Positions 45,951 to 54,828 of a DNA stretch of 64,000 nt are shown piece by piece. The stretch lies in NCBI RefSeq assembly GCF_004340785.1, contig NZ_SLXS01000008.1:62001-126000 (forward strand). Reading direction: 5' to 3'. Position 1 is the stretch's first letter. Each line of letters opens with the position of its first letter. The notes beneath the pieces are model-generated. The model was given only the letters and a program-made list of their open reading frames with translations, searched no databases and was not told the DNA's origin. The position numbers and the translations under genes are program-made. The DNA comes from Tumebacillus sp. BK434 (GTDB lineage: Bacteria; Bacillota; Bacilli; Tumebacillales; Tumebacillaceae).

Positions 45951-46000
45951 CCTAATCTAGTTAAGAAGATGATAATCTGTCATCATTATACTAGATTAGG
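45951..46000 (-). promoter_or_regulatory. Promoter with flanking inverted repeat of the 5'-nucleotidase gene
   Basis: CCTAATCTAG (45951-45960) and CTAGATTAGG (45991-46000) are perfect 10-bp inverted arms. Between them, on the minus strand, lies TATAAT (45985-45990). One arm overlaps the Shine-Dalgarno. No good -35 was found, so an activator or operator site is possible. Confidence 0.5.
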
Positions 46001-46093
46001 ATGCATAATTGTTAGGTTTTTCGAATGATTTTTGTAAACTTTGATTTACGATAGTAAAAACTTCCAACAGGCCGGGCCAACCCGTGCCTTTTC

Positions 46094-46123
46094 TTGACAT
46101 TGATTGCTTGCGATCCCTATAAT
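46094..46123 (+). promoter_or_regulatory. thrS promoter
   Basis: TTGACA (46094-46099), 18 nt, TATAAT (46118-46123). The leader is only about 45 nt, too short for a T-box riboswitch. Confidence 0.8.
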
Positions 46124-46172
46124 AAAAAGAATGTACAAAGGTTGGCAGATCGCTGATTAGGAGGGGTTAGCA

Positions 46173-48116
46173 GTGTCCATTAACATTACTTTGCCGGATG
46201 GAAGCGTGCGTTCTTACGAGGGCGGACAAGTCACACCGGCAGAGGTGGCTGCAAGTATCGGCAAAGGGCTTGCCAAGGCAGCTCTTGCCGCAAAAGTTGA
46301 CGGTCGCCTCGTCGATCTTTCGCATCCGATCAAACAAGATGCAGAGATCGCGATCGTGACCTGGGATTCGGCAGAAGGTCATGAGGTGTTTTGGCACACC
46401 TCGACACACATCATGGCACAAGCGGTGAAACGCCTGTTCCCGGATGCGCAGCTGACTGTTGGCCCGACGCTTGACGAAGGCTATTTCTACGATATCGACA
46501 CCCCGCGCACGCTGACGCCGGAAGATGTGGAGAAGATCGAAGCGGAGATGAAGAAGATCGTCGACGCCGACTTCCCGATCGAGCGCAAAGAGCTGTCCCG
46601 CGAGGATGCGATCACCTATTTCACATCGATCGGCGAACTTTATAAGGTAGAGATCATCAAAGATCTGCCGGAAGACGAAGTGATCTCCGCCTACACCCAA
46701 GGCGAGTTCACCGACCTCTGCTACGGTCCGCACCTGCCGTCGACCGGCAAGCTGAAAGCTTGGAAAATCACCAACATCGCAGGCGCATACTGGCGCGGCG
46801 ATCAAAATAACAAACAGCTCCAGCGTCTGTACGGCGTGTCCTACCCGTCGCAGAAGGAGCTTGACCAATACATCTTCCGCATCGAGGAAGCGAAGAAGCG
46901 CGACCACCGCCGTCTGGGCAAGGAGCTCGGCCTGTTCTCCCTGCGCGAAGAGTCCCCGGCGATCCCGTTCTGGCTGCCGAAGGGCCGCGTGCTCTGGAAC
47001 ACCTTGCGCGACTGGTCGTACAAGACCCAGCTGCGCCTTGGCTACCAGGAGATCAACACGCCGCAAGTGCTCAAGGTCGACCTGTTCCACCAGTCCGGCC
47101 ACTATGACTTCTATAAAGAAAACATGTATTTCATGAACCAGGACGGCACCGAGTACGGCCTGAAGCCGATGAACTGCCCGGCGCACTGCCTCGTATTCTC
47201 CGAAGGCGTGCATTCCTACCGCGACCTGCCGATCCGCTACTCCGAATATGAGCGCCTGCACCGCTGGGAGTACTCCGGCGCGGTACACGGCCTGATGCGC
47301 GTGCGCGGCCTCTGCCAGGACGATGCGCATCTGTTCTGCACCGAAGAGCAGATCGAATCGGAGATCATGGGCGTCTTGAAGCTGCTCGAACAGACTTACA
47401 CCACGCTCGGCCTGAAGTTCAAAGTCAAGCTGTCGACCCGTCCGGAAGAGTTCATGGGCGACATCGAACTGTGGAACAAGGCGGAAGCGACGCTGGAGCG
47501 CACCTTGAACGACATCAAGGCGGACTGGGTGCTCAACCCGGGCGACGGCGCGTTCTACGGTCCGAAGCTCGACTTTGACGTCACCGACTCGCTCGGCCGC
47601 ACCTGGCAGTGCGCCACTCTGCAGCTCGACTTCCAGCTGCCGCTGCGCTTCAACCTGACCTACGTCGACCGCGACGGCGGCCACAAGAATCCGATCATCA
47701 TCCACCGCGCGATCTTCGGCTCGATCGAGCGCTTCATCGGCATCCTGATCGAGCACTTTGCCGGCGCGTTCCCGACCTGGCTCGCTCCGGAGCAGGTGCG
47801 AATCCTCGCCATCGCCGACCGCCATGTCGAGTTCGCCGAGCAGGTGAAAGAAAAGCTGCTCGACTACGAGATCCGCGCGACGGTCGACTCCGACCACGAG
47901 AAGATCGGCTACAAGATCCGCAACGGCCAGCTGCAGAAGGTGCCGTACATGCTCGTCGTCGGCGACCGCGAAGCGGAAACGAACTCCGTTTCTGTGCGCA
48001 GCCGCGAAGCGGGCGACCTCGGCAGCAAGCCGGTCGATGAGTTCATCGCCGACATCCTGCAAGAGATCAAAGAAAAGCGTCTCTCCCAGTCTCATCTGCA
48101 AGCGACCGAAGCATAA
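46173..48116 (+). CDS. thrS: Threonyl-tRNA synthetase
   Basis: ThrS charges tRNA-Thr. The 647-residue length is standard. Order: TGS domain (about 1-62), editing domain (about 70-225; HTSTHIMAQAV and the later C/H site), catalytic class II core (about 265-540; MNCPAHC zinc site, YRDLPIRYSEY, GPKLDFDV) and anticodon-binding domain (about 545-640). GTG 46173 follows taggagggg. B. subtilis thrS has a T-box; this gene lacks room for one. Confidence 0.97.
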   Translation: MSINITLPDGSVRSYEGGQVTPAEVAASIGKGLAKAALAAKVDGRLVDLSHPIKQDAEIAIVTWDSAEGHEVFWHTSTHIMAQAVKRLFPDAQLTVGPTLDEGYFYDIDTPRTLTPEDVEKIEAEMKKIVDADFPIERKELSREDAITYFTSIGELYKVEIIKDLPEDEVISAYTQGEFTDLCYGPHLPSTGKLKAWKITNIAGAYWRGDQNNKQLQRLYGVSYPSQKELDQYIFRIEEAKKRDHRRLGKELGLFSLREESPAIPFWLPKGRVLWNTLRDWSYKTQLRLGYQEINTPQVLKVDLFHQSGHYDFYKENMYFMNQDGTEYGLKPMNCPAHCLVFSEGVHSYRDLPIRYSEYERLHRWEYSGAVHGLMRVRGLCQDDAHLFCTEEQIESEIMGVLKLLEQTYTTLGLKFKVKLSTRPEEFMGDIELWNKAEATLERTLNDIKADWVLNPGDGAFYGPKLDFDVTDSLGRTWQCATLQLDFQLPLRFNLTYVDRDGGHKNPIIIHRAIFGSIERFIGILIEHFAGAFPTWLAPEQVRILAIADRHVEFAEQVKEKLLDYEIRATVDSDHEKIGYKIRNGQLQKVPYMLVVGDREAETNSVSVRSREAGDLGSKPVDEFIADILQEIKEKRLSQSHLQATEA

Positions 48117-48117
48117 G

Positions 48118-48154
48118 AAAAAGGCACTCTCCGTCATGGAGAGTGCCTTTTTGT
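48118..48154. terminator. Terminator between thrS and the ABC permease gene
   Basis: A 15-bp perfect stem (aaaaaggcactctcc / ggagagtgccttttt) with a 5-nt loop can act on both convergent genes. Confidence 0.92.
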
Positions 48155-48159
48155 TTCTC

Positions 48160-49032
48160 TTACACGTCGCGCTTGGAAAACTTGCGGACGGCAAACAGCA
48201 GCATCAGGACGCCATAGAGCAGCGTGTAGAACAGCATGATGTTGCTCGGCTCGCTCACACTGCCGAACAGCCCTTGCGAAGCGAACGAGATCGGGTTGTC
48301 AGCAACGTCAAACAGTTGGACGGTCATCCGCCGGAACAGCGAGTCAACGGGGAAGGCCAGCGAGGAAAGAATGCCGATGTTCGACAACGCCTGATTCTGG
48401 AACATCGTGCCAAACTGCTCCATGAAGCCGCCGATGAAGCCGATCCCGTACATGACGATCATGATGATGCCGCCGTTGATCGTGGTCAGGCGTGTCGAGA
48501 GCCAGAGCCCGATCGCCGTCACCAGAAGCGGCATCACCATGAAGATCAAACTGCCTTTGATCACTTGCGACGCTTCGAAATGCATGACCAGCGAACCGCC
48601 AAACAGCGTGTTCATCAACAGCACACCGAGAAAAATAAACAGGGAATAGAGCGTCATCAAACCGCCAAGCCCGATAAATTTACCGAAGATCACATCGCGG
48701 CGCTTGATCGGGCGGGCGAGGATCGTGTCGATCTGGTGGCTCTCGATCTCGCCGGACACAGAGCCAACGGTGGACAGGATCGTGAGCAGCATCGTGATGA
48801 AGTTCGCAAAAAACAGGCCGATCGAGAGGATTTGCACCGACATAAACGTCTTCTGCAGCAGCGTTTGTCCAACATCCATCCCGGCAAAGTTAAAATTTTC
48901 GGCGAGGTCTTTGGAGGCGTAATGGCTGGCCACGCCAAAAAACGCGAGAAACGCGAGCGTCATCAGCACGGCGATCAGAAAGATCTTCTTGTACAGCGTC
49001 TCCTTAAACGACAGCTTGGCGATTGTGAACAT
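48160..49032 (-). CDS. ABC transporter permease
   Basis: The 290-residue product has about six membrane helices in the ABC-2 exporter pattern, with a cytoplasmic segment SGEIESHQIDTILARPIKRRDVIFGKF typical of ABC-2 permeases. ATG 49032 follows a gaaaggagcaag site. Its start overlaps the end of the ATPase gene by 29 bp, so the pair is translationally linked. The exported substrate is unknown. Confidence 0.88.
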   Translation of the reverse strand: MFTIAKLSFKETLYKKIFLIAVLMTLAFLAFFGVASHYASKDLAENFNFAGMDVGQTLLQKTFMSVQILSIGLFFANFITMLLTILSTVGSVSGEIESHQIDTILARPIKRRDVIFGKFIGLGGLMTLYSLFIFLGVLLMNTLFGGSLVMHFEASQVIKGSLIFMVMPLLVTAIGLWLSTRLTTINGGIIMIVMYGIGFIGGFMEQFGTMFQNQALSNIGILSSLAFPVDSLFRRMTVQLFDVADNPISFASQGLFGSVSEPSNIMLFYTLLYGVLMLLFAVRKFSKRDV

Positions 49033-49969
49033 GCTCTTGCTCCTTTCGGTTGACCCAGTACAGGAAGACATCTTCCAGATGCGGCTGCATCGGCAACAGC
49101 TCATAGAGCATCACGCCGCGCTGGCTCAAGCGGTTGACCAGCTCCGGAATCCGCTCTTCCCCGGTCAGGGCCAGCAGATAGCGCTCCGTTCCGTCATTGC
49201 TATGATGTTCGAGCGGCTCCCAGCCGGTGACCAGCCCTTCGAGTGCGGTCCAGACCGCCGGGGTCATGCCGCCGGCGCGGATCGAGACTTTCGCCTGCAC
49301 ATCGGTCAGTTTGCGCCATTCGCCCTGCACGATCAGCTCGCTTTTGTGGATGATCGCCACATGGTCACAGACCGACTCCACCTCCGACAGCAGGTGCGAG
49401 TTGAGGAAGACCGTCTTGCCTTCCCGCCGCAGCTCGGCCATCAGGTCGCGCACTTCGCGGCGGCCGATCGGGTCGAGCGCCGAGGTCGGCTCATCGAGGA
49501 AGATCAGATCGGGCGAGGAAATCAGCGCGGCGGCGAGGCCGATGCGCTGCTGCATGCCTTTCGAATAGCGGCGGATCTTTTCGTTTTCCCGGCCGTTCAG
49601 CCCGACGCGCTCGACCAGGTCGTCGATGCGCTTCTTCCGTTCGCCGCGCGGCACTTTGGCCAGCTCCGCATGCGTCTCCAACAGCTGGCGTCCGGTCAGC
49701 CAGTCCTGATAGCGAAACAGTTCCGGCAGGTAGCCGACTTGTGCCCGCGTCTCAGGATCGCCGATCGGGCGGCCGAGCATCTCAGCCCGGCCGCCGGTCG
49801 GATGGATCAGGCCGAGCATGGTGCGGACAAACGTGCTTTTCCCGGCGCCGTTCGGGCCGAGAAAGCCGTAGACCACCCCGCGCGGCACCGACAGCGTGAT
49901 GTCTTTGCAGCCCGCCTTGCCGTCATATTGCTTCGTGAGGTTCCACGTTTGAATCACTGCATCGTTCAT
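49004..49969 (-). CDS. ABC transporter ATP-binding protein
   Basis: The 321-residue product has the Walker A GPNGAGKST (about 38-46), signature YSKGMQQR, Walker B LIFLDEPTSALD and switch His in LNSHLLSEVE, plus about 90 C-terminal residues as in NatA/CcmA-type exporter ATPases. The start follows gaggagcaag. It is the first gene of a two-gene exporter operon running away from the anti-sigma gene. Confidence 0.92.
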   Translation of the reverse strand: MNDAVIQTWNLTKQYDGKAGCKDITLSVPRGVVYGFLGPNGAGKSTFVRTMLGLIHPTGGRAEMLGRPIGDPETRAQVGYLPELFRYQDWLTGRQLLETHAELAKVPRGERKKRIDDLVERVGLNGRENEKIRRYSKGMQQRIGLAAALISSPDLIFLDEPTSALDPIGRREVRDLMAELRREGKTVFLNSHLLSEVESVCDHVAIIHKSELIVQGEWRKLTDVQAKVSIRAGGMTPAVWTALEGLVTGWEPLEHHSNDGTERYLLALTGEERIPELVNRLSQRGVMLYELLPMQPHLEDVFLYWVNRKEQEHVHNRQAVV

Positions 49970-50042
49970 CGTCTTGCTCCTCTCCGCAACAGAACGCAAC
50001 AAGAGCAGCCCTCAGCCGGGTGCTCTTGTCTGCGCTCTGGAA

Positions 50043-51233
50043 TTAGTTGTAAAGTTTCGCCGTTTCCAAGAGGAACGCTTTCATCTCTTGCGTCTTGCCA
50101 TCTTGCGGAGTCTCGGTGACGATGTAGGATTCCAACATGTGAATCTTGCCGTCTTTCTCCCAGACCAGCGTGCCGCCGTCGCCGTAGTGGGCCTGGATGA
50201 ACAGCCCTTTGTGTCCGGCGACCGTCACGTCTTCCACTTTGTCCTGCCCTTCGATCAGCGGGATCGGCAGCGTGCTCTTCCAGTCTTTGATCGAGGCGAG
50301 CTGCTTGCTGACACCGCTCGGGATCAGCGGGGAGGCGAGGATGGTGCGGCGCAGCTCTTCCACGTCGACGTCGGCCGGAACGTCCAGTTGCAGCGCACCG
50401 ATCACCTGGTAGGAGAAGTACGACTGCTCCTTGGAAAAATGATAGCTGGTCGTCTCCGGCAGGGTCAGCGAGAACTTCTTGCCGTCCAGTTTGTTGTCAA
50501 ATTGCACGCCGGCACCGATCTGTTGCAGCATTTTGTTCGCCTTGACGGTGTCGAGCTCCATCTGCACGGTGTACGCCGGATGGAAGCTGCCTGCGTTCAT
50601 CGCATAGCCTTGCGGAGCCGGGACCACCGGGAAGCCGGCCGCTTTCATGCTTTCCGGCGATTCGAAGGACTGGCTTTCTTGCGGCTGTTCGGCGGTGAAG
50701 GTGCCCAAGCCTTTGATCGTCTTTTCGCCGCCTTCCGTGCCGTAGAAGAGCTGTTCGATGCTGCGCAGTTCCTCCGAGTTGATCTTGACCGATTCGATCT
50801 TGTTGACGCGGAAGATCGAAAGCAGATCTCCTGCTGCCGCCTGCACTTGCGGAATCGTCAGCACGGACAGCACAACGGCTGCTGCGACAGTGCCTGCCGC
50901 CCATTTTTGATATTTTTTCGCCATGGTAAACCAGCTCCGTTTCGGTTGGGGTGGATGTGCTTGCGGTGCTTCCATCGTTTTGGCCGGTGCGGCCAGCCGG
51001 GCTTGGAACTTCTCCCAAGCCGCTTCGACATCGATCTCTGCTGCCAGCGGGAGCGGGGACAAGCTTTCCTGCAGCGCTTCATCGCTCCACGCGGCGAGCC
51101 GCTTCAGCTCGTGCAGCGTCTGGGTGCAGAGGGCGCAATGGTCGAGATGGCGGGCCAGCTCTTTGCGTTCGTCACGGGATAACTCGCCGTCCAGATAGCT
51201 CTGGATGCGCTCTTCCTGCGGACATTGGTTCAT
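50043..51233 (-). CDS. Anti-sigma factor with zinc-finger and DUF4367-like domain
   Basis: The 396-residue product begins with a ZAS-type zinc site H29-x3-C33-x2-C36 (ARHLDHCALC), followed by one membrane helix (about 111-130) and a long exported C-terminal domain (LLSIFRVNKIESVKIN onward) of the DUF4367 kind. Its ATG overlaps the sigma gene stop by four bases. It should hold the cognate ECF sigma factor at the membrane until a surface signal arrives. Confidence 0.88.
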   Translation of the reverse strand: MNQCPQEERIQSYLDGELSRDERKELARHLDHCALCTQTLHELKRLAAWSDEALQESLSPLPLAAEIDVEAAWEKFQARLAAPAKTMEAPQAHPPQPKRSWFTMAKKYQKWAAGTVAAAVVLSVLTIPQVQAAAGDLLSIFRVNKIESVKINSEELRSIEQLFYGTEGGEKTIKGLGTFTAEQPQESQSFESPESMKAAGFPVVPAPQGYAMNAGSFHPAYTVQMELDTVKANKMLQQIGAGVQFDNKLDGKKFSLTLPETTSYHFSKEQSYFSYQVIGALQLDVPADVDVEELRRTILASPLIPSGVSKQLASIKDWKSTLPIPLIEGQDKVEDVTVAGHKGLFIQAHYGDGGTLVWEKDGKIHMLESYIVTETPQDGKTQEMKAFLLETAKLYN

Positions 51234-51772
51234 CGTTCAGCCCCCCTTTTGCGTTGATAGAGATCACGGAATTTGCGCCGTGCGCGGGCGAGCAGCGTGC
51301 CGACCGAGCCGGACTCGACGGCGGTCGCTTCCGCCAGTTCTTGATAGTTGTAGCCGGAGTATTTCATCAGGAGCAAGGTGCGGTCGCGGTCGTTCAGCGA
51401 AGTCAGCGCCTCGCGCACCGCGGCGATCTCCTCCTGTTTCAGCCAGCGTTCTTCGGTGGACGGCTCCAGCCAGCGGTCGAACAGTTCCTGCCCTTCATCG
51501 CGGGCGGTGCGCCTGCGCTCGCTGCGCAGGTGGTTGTACGCGGCGTAGATGCCGGCTTGGGTCAGCCAGCCGCCGAGGTTGTGGATTCCTTGCAGATCCT
51601 GATCGTACAGCTTGAGGAACACATCTTGCGCCAAGTCTTCCGCCACGGTCTGATCGCGGGTGATCCGCATGATCTGGCGGACAACCTGCGGGTAATAGGT
51701 GGTGAACACTTCCTGAAACGGCGGTGCCGTCTGCGGACTCGGGCGTTCTGCCATGCGTGCGGTACCCTCCAT
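51230..51772 (-). CDS. ECF-type RNA polymerase sigma factor
   Basis: The 180-residue product has region 2 (YYPQVVRQIMRITRDQTVAEDLAQDVFLKLY) and region 4 (LTSLNDRDRTLLLMKYSGYNYQELAEA...VGTLLARARRKFR) of ECF sigma factors. The start at 51772 is seven bases after aaaggagg; a longer frame to 51847 has no such site. It is co-transcribed with the membrane anti-sigma gene. No clear self-recognised promoter could be defined. Confidence 0.9.
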   Translation of the reverse strand: MEGTARMAERPSPQTAPPFQEVFTTYYPQVVRQIMRITRDQTVAEDLAQDVFLKLYDQDLQGIHNLGGWLTQAGIYAAYNHLRSERRRTARDEGQELFDRWLEPSTEERWLKQEEIAAVREALTSLNDRDRTLLLMKYSGYNYQELAEATAVESGSVGTLLARARRKFRDLYQRKRGAER

Positions 51773-51834
51773 TCTGCGCCTCCTTTCCTGCGTGCTTCTA
51801 CCTGTATGAAACCGCCGGGGCGAATTTTGTGACA

Positions 51835-51871
51835 CAAAAAAGAACATGGCGCAAAAAATTCTTGCGCCATG
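51835..51871 (-). terminator. Terminator of the small membrane protein gene
   Basis: On the minus strand catggcgcaa / ttgcgccatg form a 10-bp perfect stem with a 7-nt loop, followed by ttctttttt. Confidence 0.88.
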
Positions 51872-51884
51872 CCATCAGTGTACC

Positions 51885-52262
51885 CTATGCGCCAAACGTG
51901 GAGTAGCCAAAGAATCCGCCCAAGATGCCGGCGACGGCGATCGCGCCGAAGTAGAGCCGCAGCAGATTGGCCCGCTCGCGGGGCGGCAGAGCTTCACGCA
52001 CCGCTTCGATCTGCTGCGAGTTGCGAATGATCACGAGCAGTGAGCTGATCATCCCGATCAGTCCGAAAAAGGAGGCCGGGCCGCCCCCGATCCATTTGAA
52101 GAGGAGGGCGAGCATGAGAGCGCCAAGACCGATCGGATACAGAAACTTGTCCAGCTTGGCGAGCTGCTTGCCTTTCGAGCGCACCAAGACGGTATAGAGG
52201 TTCAGCAAGACGGCGGCGATCATCATGAACTGAAACATCGTGGTTATCGTATGGGTCGTCAT
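51885..52262 (-). CDS. Four-helix membrane protein of unknown function
   Basis: The 125-residue product has four hydrophobic helices (about residues 8-27, 40-58, 63-80 and 102-122) with a basic first loop (VRSKGKQLAKLDKF). No known motif is seen. The start follows agaaggag. It stands between the sigma factor and dinB as a single gene with its own terminator. Confidence 0.7.
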   Translation of the reverse strand: MTTHTITTMFQFMMIAAVLLNLYTVLVRSKGKQLAKLDKFLYPIGLGALMLALLFKWIGGGPASFFGLIGMISSLLVIIRNSQQIEAVREALPPRERANLLRLYFGAIAVAGILGGFFGYSTFGA

Positions 52263-52311
52263 GTCGATTCTCCTTCTATTATCAGAATTTTATATCTATT
52301 AGTATACAGGA

Positions 52312-53520
52312 TTACTCGTCGTTGCGGTTGATCAATCGTGCGCGCGTCAAAATCTTTTCGCCAAATTTATCGCGGAGCTTGTCCATCGTCCGCGACAGCT
52401 CTTGCTGCTTGGGGTCGGGAGCGGCGGCGAGGGGGGCGGACGTTTCGAACAGGCTGAGCTGCTGGGTGTGCTCGACCGCTTCGCCTTCCTTGACCAGCCC
52501 GGAGACGGAGACGCCGATCAGGCGGATCGCGTCGCCTGTGGTGAGGGCGCATTTGGCGAGCAGCGACTTCACCGTGTCGTAGATGACGATCTCCAGACTG
52601 GTCGGCACGGGCAAGGTGTGACTGCGGGTGATCGTGCGAAACGGGGCGTAGCGCAGTTTTAAGGTGACGGTGCGCCCTTCCACTCCGGCGCGGCGCAGGC
52701 GGCGGGCGACCTTTTCCGCCTGGCCGAGCAGGGTGGCTTCGAGGAACGGCACATCGCGGACATCTTCGGCGAAAGTGGTCTCGTGCCCGACCGATTTCGC
52801 CTCGCGCTCCGTTTCCACCGGACGTTCGTCGAGGCCGCGCGCGAGCAGGTAGAGGTGGTCGGCGAAATCGCCGAGGTGGATGCGCATGCGCTTGAGGTCC
52901 ATCTGCGCGACATCGCCGATCGTCTTCAGACCGAGGCGGAGCAATTGCTCCGCGCTCTTGGCGCCGACGCCCCAGAGCCGGGTGACGGGCAGGTGATGGA
53001 TGCGGGCGGCGAAGTTGTCTGGCGTGAGCACGACAAGGCCGTCGGGCTTCTCCAGATCGGAGCCGAGCTTGGCGAGGAACTTGTTGTAGGCGACGCCGAC
53101 CGATGCGGCCAGGCCGAGCTCTTCGCGGATCTCGCGCTTCAGCCGCGCGGCGATCGTCACGCCGTCGCCGAACAGCCTGCGGCTGCCGGTGACGTCGAGG
53201 AACGCTTCGTCGACGGAGAGCTTTTCGATCAGGGGGGTGTAGCGTTCGAGGATGCTGAACATCTGGCGGGAGACCAGGGCGTATTTTTTCATATCGGGAA
53301 AGAGGAAGATGCCGTCCGGGCAGAGCCGTTTGGCCTGTGCGGTCGGCATGGCGGAGCGCACGCCGTACTTGCGCGCTTCGTACGAGCAGGTCGAGACCAC
53401 CCCGCGGCTTTCGGCCGACCCGCCGATGATCACCGGCTTCCCGCGCAGCTCCGGCGCGTCGCGCTGCTCGACCGACGCGAAGAAAGCGTCCATATCCAAG
53501 TGCAAGATCGTGCGTTCCAT
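52312..53520 (-). CDS. dinB: DNA polymerase IV
   Basis: Pol IV is a Y-family translesion polymerase. The 402-residue product has the catalytic acids Asp9/Asp11 (HLDMDAFFASVE) and Asp104-Glu105 (LSVDEAFLD), a little-finger domain, and a beta-clamp-binding motif QLSLF near residue 360. ATG 53520 follows cggaggg. No LexA box was evident at the promoter. Confidence 0.95.
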   Translation of the reverse strand: MERTILHLDMDAFFASVEQRDAPELRGKPVIIGGSAESRGVVSTCSYEARKYGVRSAMPTAQAKRLCPDGIFLFPDMKKYALVSRQMFSILERYTPLIEKLSVDEAFLDVTGSRRLFGDGVTIAARLKREIREELGLAASVGVAYNKFLAKLGSDLEKPDGLVVLTPDNFAARIHHLPVTRLWGVGAKSAEQLLRLGLKTIGDVAQMDLKRMRIHLGDFADHLYLLARGLDERPVETEREAKSVGHETTFAEDVRDVPFLEATLLGQAEKVARRLRRAGVEGRTVTLKLRYAPFRTITRSHTLPVPTSLEIVIYDTVKSLLAKCALTTGDAIRLIGVSVSGLVKEGEAVEHTQQLSLFETSAPLAAAPDPKQQELSRTMDKLRDKFGEKILTRARLINRNDE

Positions 53521-53562
53521 CTCTCTTCCCTCCGAACAAATGTTTCTATAAGGCAAGAATAG

Positions 53563-53598
53563 CAAAAAAACCGCTCCGACTCCAGTCGAAACGGTTTT
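53563..53598 (-). terminator. Terminator of the ATP-grasp gene
   Basis: On the minus strand a bulged stem (aaaccg...cgact / agtcg...cggttt) is followed by seven T. Confidence 0.7.
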
Positions 53599-53605
53599 CC
53601 TGTTT

Positions 53606-54658
53606 TCAGAGCAGCGTCTTGCAGTAGCCGATCAGGTACTGGTAAGCATTCCGCCGGTCGTCCATCGACAGGACTTGTCTGCCGGGGCGCGGGTTGATGT
53701 CGAGGGCATAGAGCCCGCCGTCTGTGGTCAGCCCGATGTCGATGCCGAGGAAGGCGAGCGACGGGCGAAGCGGCGTCAGCGCCTCTGCGGTCAGCACGGC
53801 AACTTGCTCGATCTGCTCCCGGGCCGGCACCGGCAAGCACTGGCTGCGCAGCTCCTCTTGCAGCCACGCCAAACTTTCTGTGCGTCCGCCTTGGGCGAGG
53901 TTGGTGACCGCCTGACCGGATTGGCCAACGCGGGGCACGGTGGCGACGGGACGCCAGCGCTTGCTATCGTCGCGGTAAAGCACGACGCGCAGGTCGATCT
54001 TGCTGCCATCCGCTTCGACGAGCGGCAAGCCTTGTTGGATCAGATGCTTCTCGCGCCCGAGCCTCCGCGCGATCATCTTGCGCATCGCAGCCGTGCCAAG
54101 CACTTGCTCCTTGCCTTCCGCCACCGCATACCGCCCGTCCGCCGCGCGGGTGATCCGCACCACGCCGCGCCCTTTCGAGCCGCGCACCGGCTTGACAAAG
54201 ACGCTCGGGTGCCGCTGCAGCCAGCTCTCCACATCGTCCGCGCTGTGCAGGGCGGACGATTCCGGCAGATGCGGGCGCAGCGCCGCCGATTGAAGCAGCG
54301 TCCGCCACACGCCGCGCTTGTCGGGCAGGCGCGGGTTCACGACCCGGGCGCCTTTTTGGATCAGCCCGCGCTTTACGGTGGCGTAGCGGGCATCGGTGCG
54401 CGCCACATGCACAAACACCTGGTCCACGACCACCTGCGGCAGCGCCGCCGTGCCGTGCCGCCATGCGCCGTTTGCTCCGAGCAGATAGCCGCGCACCGTG
54501 TTGCTCGCAAGCGACACCTGATGCGGATGGAAAAACAGCACCGGCCAGCCTGCCGCCCGTCCTTCTTCCGCCAGCAAAAGCCACGTCGGCGACAGGCTCT
54601 GTCTGGAAGCGGGGGCGGGCAGGTCGGTCGTCATCAGTCCGAGCAGATCTGGTTTCAA
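53606..54658 (-). CDS. YheC/YheD-type ATP-grasp protein, probably spore-associated
   Basis: The 350-residue product has an ATP-grasp fold: FVKPVRGSKGRGVVRI (about 153-168) and a C-terminal FLGIDIGLTTDGGLYALDINPRPG with metal-binding residues. It matches the YheC/YheD endospore coat-associated group, whose substrates are unknown. TTG 54658 lies eight bases after aagggaggg. A perfect sigma-K promoter lies about 35 bp upstream, placing expression in the late mother cell. It is transcribed toward dinB. Confidence 0.85.
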   Translation of the reverse strand: MKPDLLGLMTTDLPAPASRQSLSPTWLLLAEEGRAAGWPVLFFHPHQVSLASNTVRGYLLGANGAWRHGTAALPQVVVDQVFVHVARTDARYATVKRGLIQKGARVVNPRLPDKRGVWRTLLQSAALRPHLPESSALHSADDVESWLQRHPSVFVKPVRGSKGRGVVRITRAADGRYAVAEGKEQVLGTAAMRKMIARRLGREKHLIQQGLPLVEADGSKIDLRVVLYRDDSKRWRPVATVPRVGQSGQAVTNLAQGGRTESLAWLQEELRSQCLPVPAREQIEQVAVLTAEALTPLRPSLAFLGIDIGLTTDGGLYALDINPRPGRQVLSMDDRRNAYQYLIGYCKTLL

Positions 54659-54689
54659 GCGGCTGTCCCTCCCTTGACGAGTTCTCGTC

Positions 54690-54717
54690 TATTTTATGAA
54701 AGCAAAGCGTGATCGGT
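54690..54717 (-). promoter_or_regulatory. Sigma-K promoter of the ATP-grasp gene
   Basis: On the minus strand AC (54717-54716), 17 nt, CATAAAATA (54698-54690) is a full match to sigma-K and has the same -10 as yabG. Confidence 0.7.
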
Positions 54718-54745
54718 CTCACCATTTTCGAGCGGCTTCGTATAC

Positions 54746-54774
54746 TTACAACAGCAGGGTGAACATGCTAACAT
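54746..54774 (+). promoter_or_regulatory. hslO promoter
   Basis: TTACAA (54746-54751), 17 nt, TAACAT (54769-54774). Confidence 0.45.
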
Positions 54775-54828
54775 AGAGAAAGTGACTTTTTGGTACATAG
54801 TGGCTTTTTTCATGAGGAGGAGTACAAC

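Noticed and set aside
43836-46028. 730-codon open frame opposite the 5'-nucleotidase gene
   Set aside because: The true gene on the minus strand has a signal peptide, SLH domains and catalytic motifs; the other strand has none.
46124-46172. T-box or other riboswitch before thrS
   Set aside because: The leader is too short and shows no specifier loop or antiterminator.
46167-48194. 675-codon open frame opposite thrS
   Set aside because: Antisense shadow of a certain thrS gene.
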